A model generated the notes under the pieces. That model was not told where the DNA came from and did no database searches. It saw only the letters and a list, made by a program, of their open reading frames with translations. Shown here in pieces: positions 45,943 through 55,180 of a stretch of 64,000 nt of DNA. Numbering within the stretch: position 1 is the first letter of the stretch; every line of letters begins with the position of its first letter. This DNA is from Paenibacillus mucilaginosus 3016 (lineage in GTDB: Bacteria > Bacillota > Bacilli > Paenibacillales > NBRC-103111). The stretch covers positions 6,590,001-6,654,000 of the forward strand of contig NC_016935.1 in NCBI RefSeq assembly GCF_000250655.1. Reading direction: 5' to 3'. A program made the position numbers and the translations under genes.

Positions 45943-46255
45943 TTCAACTTGATTCTAAGAGTACCGAAATTTCACGTATATTTCAAGTGTTATTTTGGGA
46001 TTAATTTCTTTTTTAACTTTTGGTTTTCTTTTATAAACGAACAATAATTAAAATGTAAGTCTTAAATATTCGTCTTTAAACCTAAGTACCCGTAGGCTTC
46101 AGGAGAACATTCAGTTTTACTCGCTTGGAGACCGGGCATTTATCAGCATTTTTTATGTTACTTTATCTTCCTCATTATAGAAATACCGATATCCGAAAAA
46201 TGAACCTGACATCAAAAAAGCTCATTCGTTTTTTGCTGTTTTTCACCCAATTTAT
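45943..46255. other. AT-rich intergenic region between nirB and comEC
   Basis: Strikingly A+T-rich for this genome. Short frames across it have no ribosome-binding site or recognisable product. Apart from the promoter elements near nirB and the comEC terminator I see nothing here. Confidence 0.6.
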
Positions 46256-46296
46256 AAAAAAAGCCTCTGCGGGAAGGAAAAATTTCCTGCAAAGGC
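46256..46296 (-). terminator. Terminator downstream of comEC
   Basis: GCCTCTGCGGGAA pairs imperfectly with TTTCCTGCAAAGGC; A-run 46256-46262 supplies the U-tract. It lies about 170 bp past the comEC stop; the DNA between holds no supported gene. Confidence 0.7.
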
Positions 46297-46467
46297 CTCT
46301 TATGTCATGTTTTTTGCCGTATGATCGTTGACCGTTTCCGGAGAGTCACGAACCCCGTACTTCTTTCGAAGCAGCATGCGGCCGAGATCAGGCCATACTA
46401 CCCGTGAACGGCGCTTTCGGGAAGAAGATTCCCCCGGATGCACCCGCGCCAGACAATGCACCTCTGT

Positions 46468-49089
46468 CTATTCCACCTCCGGGAAGCGGGTGCGCAAGGA
46501 GATCCGCCCGCTGCGGACAACCATCTGGATCTCCCCCTGCCGGTCGGTCCGGTAGACGGCCGTGCCCTGTGCGCCCAATCGGTCCAGGACGGCGGGACTC
46601 GGATGCCCGTACAGATTGTTGACGCCGGCCGAGATGACCGCCTGCTTCGGACGCCAGGCGTCCAGCCACGCCTCCGACGTGGATGACTTGCTCCCATGGT
46701 GGGCCACCTTCAGGACATCCAGCGGTGCCGGGCGAAGCCCCCCGTCCGCCCCAGCGGACAGCCGCAGCTCCGATCCCCCGTCTTCCCCCTCCCGTTCCGG
46801 TTCTCCTGCCGCCCACCGTCCAAGAAGCAGCCGTTCCGTCTCCTGCCCGATATCTCCCGTGAACAGCCAGCGCGTGCCCTGCATCTCCATCAGGAAGACG
46901 ACCGATTGGGGATTCTGGTCCTCCTCCCACACCAATCCGGCATGTTGTCCCGGGTCAGCCGGATGCAGGAAATGAAGCACCGTGTCCTTCCCCAGCGCCA
47001 GCCGGTCTCCGTCCCGGACGGGCACCAGCCGCGTCCCCCGCTCGAGCGCGGTGCGGAACAGCTTTTCCACACCAGCCTCCCCCTTCACTGTTCCGTTGAA
47101 GAGCAGACGGCGGACCGGAATCTCCTCCAGGACCGCCTGCAGCCCGCCGTAATGGTCGGCATCCTGGTGAGTCACAATCAGCTCGTCGATCTGCTGCACT
47201 CCCCGCTTCTTCAGAAGGGGCACGAGCAGCTTCCGCCCCACCTCATACGGATCCCGGCGCACACGCCAAGCTTCTCCCTCCCTGCCGAAGGCCACTGTGC
47301 CGCCTCCATCGACCAGCACATTGCGCCCTTCCGGGAGCACCTGAATGAGAATGCTGTCCCCCTGGCCGACATCGAGAAATTGGACGCGCCCTTCCTGCAC
47401 GCCCCGATCCGGATGGTACGCATACAAGAGCAGCACGGCCCAGACCGCCAGCGCACCCGGAAGCATGAATCTGACCTTGAGGCGCTGCCGGCGGAGCCGC
47501 CTCTCTTCCTCTCCCGAAGTGAACAGCATGGGCTGTACCTGCCCCGCCTCCGCCTCCCTCCGGCTGCGCTCCCGGATGAGCGCGATGAGCAGAAGCAGTA
47601 CGGCATAATACGCGCCGATCCAGAGCAGGGAAGGGCTGCGCCAGATCGTCCGGAAGAAGCTCCATGCCGAGCTCCACTCCACGGCAGCGAAGAGGAATGC
47701 ATTCACCTGCGTCACCAGCCAGGCGATCCACCCTGCCCCCGTGCCGCTGACGAAGCCGAGCAGCATGGCCACCGTTCCCGCCGGCATCACAATGGTGCTG
47801 AACACCGGCACCATGACGAAGTTCGCCGGCAGCGATAGCAGCGAGAAGCCGTTGAAATAATACACCGTCAGCGGAAAGGACATGAGCTGCGCCACCAGGG
47901 CGATCGATACCGCATCCTTCCCCTTTCCGAGCCGATCCGGCAGTACCGCATTCATCGCGGGCACACCGAGGATCAACCCCAAGGTCACAAGATACGACAG
48001 CTGGAACGAGACATCCGTCAGATAGTACGGATTCCAAAGGAGCATCCCCACACCGGCCAGCAGTGCGATATGCAGTCCGTCTTTGAGCCGGTGCCGGTAA
48101 GCGGCATACAGAGCGATCATCGCCATCAGCCCGGCACGCACCACCGAAGGCGAGGCTCCCGTCACCGCGATGTAGAGCGGCATGAGATACAGCGCCGTGA
48201 GCAGCGTCGCTTCCCGCGTCAGGCCGAAGCGTTGAAGCACCCATACGAGGCAGCCGACAAAAATGGCCACATTCAAGCCCGAGATCGCAATGATGTGCGT
48301 AAGCCCCAGCTGCGAGAACCGGCTGAAGAGCTCCGGGTCGATGGTCTCGGTCAATCCGACGAGCATCCCCTGCATGAAGCCCGCCTGCTCCGGCGGAAAC
48401 AGCCGGTCCACCTGCCCTCCGAGAGCTTCCCTCACTTTGTCATTCCATCTCAGGGGAAGCCAGATCCCCCAGTCTCCCTGCTCCGGAGGGCGGACCTGTA
48501 CTTCGCCAAGCCCCTTGGCCGTCAGCTGCCAGTGAATCCCTTGGTAGTAAAGGTACTTCCTGTAATCGAAGGCTCCAAAATTCCTCGCAGCGGACGGAGC
48601 CGCCAGCTTGCCCTTCAGCCCGATCCGATCCCCTCTCTCCCACTTCAGGGCCGCTGCCTGCTCGGCCTCCGAGGCCAGCCGGATCGACACCTGGACCCGT
48701 TCGCCCCTCCCCTGTCCTTCTGATGACCCCGGCTGCGGTACTGACAGCTCCCCGGCCTCCGCCTGAAAGCTGACCCGGTCCCCGTCGACCGTGACGGATG
48801 TAACAATGCGGCCCTGCAGCACCGCCGCCGGCTCTTCCATCCCCGCAGGGATAATCCGGCTGACGTTCCGGTGATCGTATTCGCCATACCAGCCCATCGC
48901 TGCCGCTGCAAGGAACAGGCCGGCAAGCCCGGCGGCTCCCGGCGGTCTCAGCAGACGGATCAGGCAAAGCAGCAGCCCCGCCCCGACCGCCAGCAGCGCA
49001 TTGTGCCAAGGCTGCGGCCAGCCGAGTGCCAGGGCGTATCCCGCCGTCCAGCTAAGCGCCAGCAGCACGACCGGTCTTCCCTGCAGCAT
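46468..49089 (-). CDS. comEC: Competence channel protein ComEC/Rec2
   Basis: 873-residue membrane channel for DNA uptake. The N-terminal membrane/OB part (DUF4131) is followed by the competence domain with SQLGLTHIIAISGLNVAIFVG and TGASPSVVRAGLMAMIAL. The C-terminal metallo-beta-lactamase-like domain has FLDVGQGDSILIQ, THQDADHYGGL and KVAHHGSKSST, the motifs of a likely nuclease. Start at 49089, chosen for GGGGGAGAG six bases upstream. It follows comEB as in Bacillus, with a terminator-like hairpin in between. Confidence 0.97.
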   Translation of the reverse strand: MLQGRPVVLLALSWTAGYALALGWPQPWHNALLAVGAGLLLCLIRLLRPPGAAGLAGLFLAAAAMGWYGEYDHRNVSRIIPAGMEEPAAVLQGRIVTSVTVDGDRVSFQAEAGELSVPQPGSSEGQGRGERVQVSIRLASEAEQAAALKWERGDRIGLKGKLAAPSAARNFGAFDYRKYLYYQGIHWQLTAKGLGEVQVRPPEQGDWGIWLPLRWNDKVREALGGQVDRLFPPEQAGFMQGMLVGLTETIDPELFSRFSQLGLTHIIAISGLNVAIFVGCLVWVLQRFGLTREATLLTALYLMPLYIAVTGASPSVVRAGLMAMIALYAAYRHRLKDGLHIALLAGVGMLLWNPYYLTDVSFQLSYLVTLGLILGVPAMNAVLPDRLGKGKDAVSIALVAQLMSFPLTVYYFNGFSLLSLPANFVMVPVFSTIVMPAGTVAMLLGFVSGTGAGWIAWLVTQVNAFLFAAVEWSSAWSFFRTIWRSPSLLWIGAYYAVLLLLIALIRERSRREAEAGQVQPMLFTSGEEERRLRRQRLKVRFMLPGALAVWAVLLLYAYHPDRGVQEGRVQFLDVGQGDSILIQVLPEGRNVLVDGGGTVAFGREGEAWRVRRDPYEVGRKLLVPLLKKRGVQQIDELIVTHQDADHYGGLQAVLEEIPVRRLLFNGTVKGEAGVEKLFRTALERGTRLVPVRDGDRLALGKDTVLHFLHPADPGQHAGLVWEEDQNPQSVVFLMEMQGTRWLFTGDIGQETERLLLGRWAAGEPEREGEDGGSELRLSAGADGGLRPAPLDVLKVAHHGSKSSTSEAWLDAWRPKQAVISAGVNNLYGHPSPAVLDRLGAQGTAVYRTDRQGEIQMVVRSGRISLRTRFPEVE

Positions 49090-49114
49090 GTTGCTCTCTC
49101 CCCCTTTTGTCAAC

Positions 49115-49163
49115 AAAAAAGAACCCTCCCTGCGCACGAATCCCGTGCCCAAAGAAGGTTCTT
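49115..49163 (-). terminator. Terminator-like hairpin between comEB and comEC
   Basis: AAGAACC (49119-49125) pairs with GGTTCTT (49157-49163), with GCACG/CGTGC nested inside. A run of six A (49115-49120) gives a U-tract on the minus strand. It stands 26 bp before the comEC start. Confidence 0.78.
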
Positions 49164-49175
49164 CCTTCCTGCCTC

Positions 49176-49685
49176 TTAATTGTGAACTTCCGTTAATGTT
49201 CCTGCCGGAGGCTCATACTGCTCCAGCATCCGGAACCGCATCCCCCTGCTGTCCATCAAACCGCGCACCTTCGCCGCATCCTTCGGATACGGGCGGTGGT
49301 ACACAATCTCGGCGATCCCGCTGTTCGCGAGCATGTTCGCGCACGTCCAGCAGGGCTGGTCCGTCACGTAGACGACCGAGCCCTCGCGGTCCTCCCGGTC
49401 CGTGAAGAGCAGCAGGTTCTGCTCCGCATGAATTGTGCGGATGCACCGCTGCTTCTTGACCACCTGCTCCCCGCCGTCCGCATTTACGAGCTCGAACTCC
49501 TCGACCAGCATACAGCCGGCTTCCGAACAGTCCGGCACGCCCATCGGCGCCCCGTTATATGCCGTTCCCAGCAGCTTCTTCCCCTGCACGAGCACCGCGC
49601 CGACATGCCTGCGGCCGCACTGCGAACGGGTCGATGCCATATAGGCGATATCCATGAAATACGTGTCCCAATCCTTGCGTGTCAT
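49176..49685 (-). CDS. comEB: ComEB / dCMP deaminase family protein
   Basis: 169-residue zinc deaminase. The active-site motif is HAEQNLLLF (His and catalytic Glu) with PCWTCANML supplying two Cys ligands; an N-terminal extra Cys/His set (CSEAGC) is typical of dCMP deaminases. Start at 49685 with AGGTG six bases upstream; a GTG three codons earlier is part of that site. Located between comEA and comEC. It is not required for competence in Bacillus despite the name. Confidence 0.95.
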   Translation of the reverse strand: MTRKDWDTYFMDIAYMASTRSQCGRRHVGAVLVQGKKLLGTAYNGAPMGVPDCSEAGCMLVEEFELVNADGGEQVVKKQRCIRTIHAEQNLLLFTDREDREGSVVYVTDQPCWTCANMLANSGIAEIVYHRPYPKDAAKVRGLMDSRGMRFRMLEQYEPPAGTLTEVHN

Positions 49686-49787
49686 AGATGTCACCTGCCT
49701 GCCTTTCCCAACGTTTCATTCATTTTCGCATATTTTCCTGCAAAACAAAAGAAGTTTCGTGCCAAGCGACAGAGTTCCGCCCCACGT

Positions 49788-50447
49788 CTACAAAGTCAAC
49801 AGCGGCTTCAGCTTCTGGAGCGACTTCTCGCCGATGCCCTTGATCTCCAGCAGCTCGTCAAGGGAGCGGAACGCCCCTCCCCGCTTCCTTCGCAGCTCGA
49901 TGATCGCCGCCGCACGGCTCGGCCCGATGCCCGGCAGGGCATCCAGCTGCTCCGCCGTAGCCTGGTTGAGATTGAGCAGAGCAGCGGACGAAGCAGCCGG
50001 GCTTTGCGATGCGGGGGGACTGCCGGCAGCGGCGGCCCCTCCGTTTGCCGCAGGCTGTCCCGCGGCAGAGACCCTGCCGCCCGCTACCGGCGGTCTGCCG
50101 GCTGACGGCACGGAGCTGCCGCCTCCCTGCGGCTTCGGCCCGTCACCGGCCTCCGCCGCTTCTGCGGACTGTAGCGTCCCTGCCGCCCCGGCCTGGCCGA
50201 CTCCCTGCGCCTGCACGGCCGCCCGGCTCTCCGAGGCCGTCGCGGCTTCGCCCTGCTTCGGGGGCTGCGCCGGCTTCTCTTCCGCCTCCGCTGTCTCCAG
50301 CATCCGGCGCATCTCGTCATCGACGGCGACGAAGCCGTCCGCCGCCCCGCTGCTCCAGGGCTTTGCCGCCCCGAGCACCAGGAACAGGCCGCAGGCCGCC
50401 AGCACGACGGCCAGCAGGGTCATTTTCATATCCAACTTGCGTAACAC
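49788..50447 (-). CDS. comEA: Competence DNA receptor ComEA
   Basis: 219-residue membrane-anchored DNA-binding protein for uptake. An N-terminal membrane segment (MTLLAVVLAACGLFLVLGAA) leads to a Pro/Ala/Gly/Gln-rich linker of about 115 residues. The C-terminal helix-hairpin-helix pair (LLNLNQATAEQLDALPGIG, then LDELLEIKGIGEKSLQKLKP) follows. The oligomerisation domain seen in some homologues is replaced by the linker. Divergent from comER. Confidence 0.95.
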   Translation of the reverse strand: MLRKLDMKMTLLAVVLAACGLFLVLGAAKPWSSGAADGFVAVDDEMRRMLETAEAEEKPAQPPKQGEAATASESRAAVQAQGVGQAGAAGTLQSAEAAEAGDGPKPQGGGSSVPSAGRPPVAGGRVSAAGQPAANGGAAAAGSPPASQSPAASSAALLNLNQATAEQLDALPGIGPSRAAAIIELRRKRGGAFRSLDELLEIKGIGEKSLQKLKPLLTL

Positions 50448-50547
50448 GGGAACCTCCCACCAAAATGGTTTTTTTCAGTCATAAACCCCCATGCCCCCCG
50501 ATATACATACATGAAGAAGGCTGCAATCTAATCAGGGGGGGATGATC

Positions 50548-51381
50548 ATGCGGGTAGGATTCATTGGAACAGGCAGCATGGGCAGCATACTGATCGAAGC
50601 ATTCATCCGGTCGGGCGCATTGAACCCGGAGCATATTGTGGCAACCAACCGAACCCTTGCCAAAGCCGAGCTGCTGGCCGAGAAATACCCCGGCATGCAG
50701 GTGGCAAGATCCAGTAAGGAAGTGACCGTAGGAGCCGACCTGCTGTTCCTGTGCGTGAAGCCCTCGGAATACAAGGCCGTCATCGACGAAATTCAGGATC
50801 ATGCGCTTCCCGGCCAGATCGTCATCTCGATCACCAGCCCCGTCCTGATCCGTCACCTGGAGGAGCTGCTCCCCAGCAAAATCGCCAAAATCATTCCCAG
50901 CATCACCAACTTCGTTCTCAGCGGCGCCACCCTTTGCATCTATGGAGACCGGCTGACCCCTGAGGACAAGGAGCTGCTCGACAACCTGTTCTCCCACGTC
51001 TCCGCTCCGATCCGCGTCTCCGAGCAGTATACCCGCATCTCCTCCGACCTGTCCTCCTGCGGCCCGGCCTTCCTCGCTTACTTCGTCCAGAAGTTCGTCG
51101 AAGCCGCCGTGGACACGACAGGCATCTCGGAAGAAGAGGCGACCCAGCTCGCCAGCGAAATGACGCTCGGCACCGGCAAGCTGCTCACTACGGGAGGCTT
51201 CTCACCCGCCCAGCTGCAAAAGCGCGTCGCGGTTCCCGGCGGCATCACCGCCGAAGGACTCCGCCTAATGGAAAAAGAGCTGTGCGGGGTCTTTTACGAC
51301 CTGATCCGCACAACTCATTCCAAATACGAAGAAGACTTGGAAAAGGTGGAAGCCCGCTTTTTCGGGACCAAGGTCGATTGA
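50548..51381 (+). CDS. comER: ComER, pyrroline-5-carboxylate reductase-like protein
   Basis: 277-residue Rossmann protein with MRVGFIGTGSMGSILIEAFI at the start and the reductase-type C-terminal block SSCGPAFLAYFVQ, then GKLLTTGGFSP and VAVPGGITAEGL. It is homologous to ProC but lies where comER lies in Bacillus, divergent from comEA. The start is the ATG at 50548 after GGGGGG; an ATG six bases before overlaps that site. Its role in competence and sporulation timing is inferred from Bacillus. Confidence 0.93.
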   Translation: MRVGFIGTGSMGSILIEAFIRSGALNPEHIVATNRTLAKAELLAEKYPGMQVARSSKEVTVGADLLFLCVKPSEYKAVIDEIQDHALPGQIVISITSPVLIRHLEELLPSKIAKIIPSITNFVLSGATLCIYGDRLTPEDKELLDNLFSHVSAPIRVSEQYTRISSDLSSCGPAFLAYFVQKFVEAAVDTTGISEEEATQLASEMTLGTGKLLTTGGFSPAQLQKRVAVPGGITAEGLRLMEKELCGVFYDLIRTTHSKYEEDLEKVEARFFGTKVD

Positions 51382-51482
51382 CGCGATGCTTTCACGTTTT
51401 CCGGTATGAACCGCTGTCCGGAGGACAGGGGTTGGGAGAAAAGAAATGATAAAATTGATCCGATGCTGAGTGAGACCGGTGT

Positions 51483-51595
51483 GATATTCCCCTCCAGCCG
51501 CTGTTGAAACCCGTGATGAACCGATTAAACTATTCAGAGGAATCATCACGGGTTTCAAAGGCGGGCGCCGCAAAGCGGCTCTTCCAGGGAATATC
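51483..51595. repeat. Structured intergenic element, copy B
   Basis: Same architecture as copy A. Outer stem GATATTCCC (51483-51491) with GGGAATATC (51587-51595); conserved TCCAGCCGCTGTTGA (51493-51507); inner stem of 16 perfect pairs (51504-51519 with 51543-51558, key arms GAAACCCGTGATGA/TCATCACGGGTTTC); 23-nt loop ending CAGAGGAA; conserved TCAAAGGCGG (51555-51564). A small side hairpin GCCGC-AAA-GCGGC follows at about 51567-51579. It lies between the 3' ends of comER and leuS. Confidence 0.85.
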
Positions 51596-51683
51596 TTACC
51601 TGCCACTCCAAACCGATCAACGTTTCTTTTCCCGCAATCGCTGTGTCCGTCCGGACAGCGGTTATTTGTTTATTAGTAGGTTA

Positions 51684-52001
51684 CTCCCTCGCTGGACTGC
51701 GAAGCGCTCAGTCGAGGGAGCCGGCGAACAGAAGCTTCAAGACGCAGTCTTGAGGTGGGGATCCGCACGCCCTGCCTCCCCTTGCGCCGATTCCCCGGGT
51801 CTGCTCCAACAGGGCAGCACGTCCCGGGGGAACGCCGCATGAGAGCGTGTCCCCGCAGCCAAGATGCCGGTGGCAGCTTGACTGCGGGGACGAAAGCGTT
51901 CCTGCTCCCACGTCCCATCAACGCCGGCCCCGCCGCTCCTCCGGCCCTTTTGGGGGTCCAGGGGGCGAGAGCCCCGGTCCTCCCCCTTACAGGTAAGGGG
52001 G
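51684..52001. other. Array of G+C-rich stem-loops beyond the leuS 3' end
   Basis: Successive perfect or near-perfect hairpins: CTCCCTCG/CGAGGGAG (51684-51720), TCAAGAC/GTCTTGA (51737-51753), CCCCGGG/CCCGGGG (51793-51829), GGAACGC/GCGTTCC (51829-51902) enclosing GTCCCCGCAG/CTGCGGGGAC (51849-51891), GGGGC/GCCCC (51962-51975), CCCCCTTAC/GTAAGGGGG (51982-52001). None has a proper U-tract. Frames across the region have no family resemblance. Confidence 0.7.
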
Positions 52002-52037
52002 AAAGAGGGGGATGGGTTCCCACCGAGGGGGAGCGCG

Positions 52038-54488
52038 TTATCCCACTACGATATTGACCAGTTTGCCCTTGACCGCAATGATCTTGCGGACGGTTTTGCC
52101 GGCAGTAGCTTCCTTCACCTTGTCGAGACCAAGCGCGAATTCCTGCATGGCCGCTTCGTCGGCGTCCGCGGCAATCGTCGCACGCTCGGCGATTTTGCCG
52201 TTGACCTGGACCACGATCTCCACTTCGTTGTCGACCGTCCAGGCTTCTTCATAGACCGGCCAGGACGCGTAAGAGATCGTCCCGCTGCGGCCGAGCTTCT
52301 CCCACAGCTCTTCGGCCAGGTGTGGCGCGATCGGTGAGAGCATCTGTGCGAACTGCTCCATGGCGGCCTTCGGCAGCGTCTCGGTTTTGTACGCTTCGTT
52401 GACGAAGATCATCAGCTGGGAGATCGCCGTATTGAAGCGCAGCGCCTCGAGATCCTCCGTCACCTTCTTGATCGTGCGGTGCCAGATACGCTTGAACGCG
52501 TCGGTGCCGGCATCGGCGCTGTCCGTGATCTTCGCGCTGAGGCTGCCGTCTTCGCTGATGAAGAGGCGCCATACGCGGCTCAGGAAGCGGTACGCCCCGT
52601 CCACCCCGTTCGTGTTCCAAGGCTTCGTCGCCTCGAGCGGGCCCATGAACATTTCGTACAGGCGCAGCGTATCCGCACCGTACTCGTTCACGATCTCGTC
52701 CGGGTTGATGACGTTGCCGCGCGATTTGCTCATCTTCTCCATGTTCTCGCCGAGAATCATGCCCTGGTTGACGAGCTTGTAGAACGGCTCCTTCGTCTCC
52801 ACCACGCCGAGGTCGTAGAGCACCTTATGCCAGAAGCGGGCATAGAGCAGGTGAAGCACCGCGTGCTCCGCACCGCCGATGTAGAGATCGACCGGCAGCC
52901 ACTTGCGCTGCAGCTCCTTCGAGCAGAGCGCGTCGTCGTTCTTCGGATCGATGAAACGCAGGTAGTACCAGCAGGAGCCGGCCCACTGCGGCATCGTGTT
53001 CGTCTCGCGGCGTGCCGGCTTGCCCGTCTCCGGATCCACCGTGTTCACCCAGTCGGTCACGACAGCCAGCGGCGATTCGCCGGTGCCGGACGGCTTGATC
53101 TCGTCGACTTCCGGCAGCAGGAGCGGCAGCTGGTCTTCCGGCACGGTCTTCATCGTGCCGTCTTCGAGGTGCAGGATCGGAATCGGCTCGCCCCAGTAGC
53201 GCTGGCGGGAGAACAGCCAGTCGCGCAGACGGTAGGTGACTTTGCCCTGGCCTTTGCCGCTCTGCTCCAGCCACTCGATCATCTTCGCAATGCCCTGCTC
53301 GTTGTTCAGGCCGTCGAGGAAGCCGGAGTTCACGTGAGGGCCGTCGCCCGCGTAAGCTTCCTTCTCGACATCCCCTCCGCTGACCACCTCGAGGATCGGC
53401 AGGTCATACTGCTTCGCAAACTCCCAGTCGCGCTGGTCGTGGCCCGGTACCGCCATGATGGCGCCGGTGCCGTAGCCGGCCAGCACGTAGTCCGCGATCC
53501 AGATCGGCAGTCTCGCGCCGCTGACCGGGTTCACCGCATAAGCGCCCGTAAAGACGCCGGTCTTTTCCTTCGCGAGGTCCGTACGCTCCAGATCGCTCTT
53601 GCGCGCCGCACGCTCCTGGTATTCCTTGACGGCAGCGGACTGCTCGCCGGCAGTAATGCGCTCCACCAGCTCATGCTCCGGCGCCAGAACGCAGTAGGTT
53701 GCGCCGAACAGCGTGTCCGGGCGCGTCGTGAAAACCTTGAGCCCTTCGCCGTCATGCCCGTCGATGGCGAACGTCACTTCCGCCCCCTTGGACTTGCCGA
53801 TCCAGTGGCGCTGCATGTCCTTGATGCTCTCCGACCAGTCGAGCTCCTCGAGATCCTCGAGCAGGCGCTCGGCATACTCGGTGATGCGAAGCACCCACTG
53901 GCGCATCGGCTTGCGGATGACCGGGTGGCCGCCGCGCTCGCTGAGGCCGTCGATGACTTCCTCGTTCGCCAGAACCGTACCGAGGGCCGGACACCAGTTA
54001 ACCGGCACTTCGTCTACGTAGGCCAGGCCTTTGTTGTAGAGCTGGATAAAGATCCACTGCGTCCACTTGTAGTAATCCGGATCGGTCGTCGAGATCTCGC
54101 GGTCCCAATCGTAGGAGAACCCGAGCGACTTGATTTGGCGGCGGAAGTTGTTGATGTTCTTGACCGTGATCTCACGCGGGTGCTGTCCGGTATCGAGTGC
54201 GTGCTGCTCGGCCGGCAGGCCGAACGCATCCCAGCCCATCGGATGAAGCACGTTGTAGCCGCGCATTCTCTTGTAACGCGAGACGATATCCGTCGCCGTG
54301 TACCCTTCCGGATGGCCTACGTGCAGCCCCGCACCCGACGGATACGGGAACATATCGAGCGCATAGAACTTCGGCTTGCTCTCGTCGTCAAGCACCTTGA
54401 AGGTTTTGTTCTGATCCCAATACTGCTGCCACTTCGGTTCAATGGCTAACGGGTTATACCCTTGGTTTTCTCTGGTTTCCTGTGACAT
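52038..54488 (-). CDS. leuS: Leucyl-tRNA synthetase
   Basis: 816-residue class I synthetase charging tRNA-Leu. The HIGH-type motif is MFPYPSGAGLHVGHPEGYT and the KMSKS motif is EKMSKSRGNVINPDE; the CP1 editing domain (VFTTRPDTLFGATYCVLAPEH, then TGAIMAVPGHDQRD) is present. The start at 54488 follows GGAGGAG by eight bases; a longer frame upstream crosses the leader. Expression is controlled by the Leu T-box upstream. Confidence 0.99.
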   Translation of the reverse strand: MSQETRENQGYNPLAIEPKWQQYWDQNKTFKVLDDESKPKFYALDMFPYPSGAGLHVGHPEGYTATDIVSRYKRMRGYNVLHPMGWDAFGLPAEQHALDTGQHPREITVKNINNFRRQIKSLGFSYDWDREISTTDPDYYKWTQWIFIQLYNKGLAYVDEVPVNWCPALGTVLANEEVIDGLSERGGHPVIRKPMRQWVLRITEYAERLLEDLEELDWSESIKDMQRHWIGKSKGAEVTFAIDGHDGEGLKVFTTRPDTLFGATYCVLAPEHELVERITAGEQSAAVKEYQERAARKSDLERTDLAKEKTGVFTGAYAVNPVSGARLPIWIADYVLAGYGTGAIMAVPGHDQRDWEFAKQYDLPILEVVSGGDVEKEAYAGDGPHVNSGFLDGLNNEQGIAKMIEWLEQSGKGQGKVTYRLRDWLFSRQRYWGEPIPILHLEDGTMKTVPEDQLPLLLPEVDEIKPSGTGESPLAVVTDWVNTVDPETGKPARRETNTMPQWAGSCWYYLRFIDPKNDDALCSKELQRKWLPVDLYIGGAEHAVLHLLYARFWHKVLYDLGVVETKEPFYKLVNQGMILGENMEKMSKSRGNVINPDEIVNEYGADTLRLYEMFMGPLEATKPWNTNGVDGAYRFLSRVWRLFISEDGSLSAKITDSADAGTDAFKRIWHRTIKKVTEDLEALRFNTAISQLMIFVNEAYKTETLPKAAMEQFAQMLSPIAPHLAEELWEKLGRSGTISYASWPVYEEAWTVDNEVEIVVQVNGKIAERATIAADADEAAMQEFALGLDKVKEATAGKTVRKIIAVKGKLVNIVVG

Positions 54489-54644
54489 GATCTCTGCTCC
54501 TCCTTCAGCTCCTGCAGCGGCATCACCGGCACCTGCCGCGGTGGGTGCCAGCTGTGCCGTTCGTCCGGACGCTGCCCTCAGGGACATTTTACTTCAAGGT
54601 CCTCCGGACAGGGCCCGACTCTGCGATCTTTCAAAAATGCAACA

Positions 54645-54957
54645 AAAAAAGCCGTCTCATCGCTAGCGCAACGCTAGGGACGAGAGGCTTGAATTCCCGT
54701 GGTACCACCCTAGTTGACCCGGGCATGCTTTGCCCTGATCCACTCAAACCCCTTAACGCGGGGGACACGATCCGGTTAGGCAGACCAGGGAACATCCCGC
54801 CGGGTCCTGCTTCACCTTCTGGCTCCAAGATGAGTTCGCCGCTGCCGCCGCCGGTTCGCACCTTCCACCGGCTCTCTGAAGTAACGGTCATGGGCTACTG
54901 CTTCTCTTCACAGCCTTGCCATATTTGTAAACAAAATATGTAGATTCCATCCAATTA
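54645..54957 (-). ncRNA. T-box leader of leuS (tRNA-Leu responsive)
   Basis: Leader of about 310 nt. Stem I carries the T-box AGTA-type and AGAGAG...GGTGGAAGGTGCGAACC elements (about 54850-54905). The specifier loop reads GAACTCATC, giving the Leu codon CTC at 54832-54834. The conserved antiterminator sequence AGGGTGGTACCACGGG is at 54696-54711. A strong terminator (CTCGTCCCTAGCG/CGCTAGCGATGAG, then seven T) spans about 54645-54685. Uncharged tRNA-Leu would stabilise the antiterminator and allow leuS transcription. Confidence 0.95.
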
Positions 54958-54963
54958 GCATTC

Positions 54964-54993
54964 ATTATAAAAGCTACGGTTCCCCCATGTCAA
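54964..54993 (-). promoter_or_regulatory. Sigma-A promoter of leuS
   Basis: -35 TTGACA (54988-54993), 18-bp spacer, -10 TATAAT (54964-54969); both boxes are consensus. Transcription would start at about 54957, just before the T-box stem I. Confidence 0.9.
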
Positions 54994-55180
54994 GCGGGGC
55001 CTCCCCGGAATAGTACAGGACACGCCTTCGCCGGTACCATGGGGAAGCCTCAATCAGGCTTCGCGCCCCAAGCGGCGGTACATAGAAACGCCCGGCTTCA
55101 GGGATACCCCTCTTTCAACTTGTCCATACTGGGTAGTAAAAGGACCCGTACCCGGTTCCAGGAAGAAAGGGGGCCTCCCC

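Noticed and set aside
46125..46331. 68-residue plus-strand frame in the AT-rich gap before comEC
   Set aside because: TTG start, no ribosome-binding site, and it runs through the comEC terminator.
51673..52023. Minus-strand frame of 116 residues over the stem-loop array
   Set aside because: Sequence follows the hairpins, has no family pattern and overlaps the leuS 3' region; treated as non-coding.
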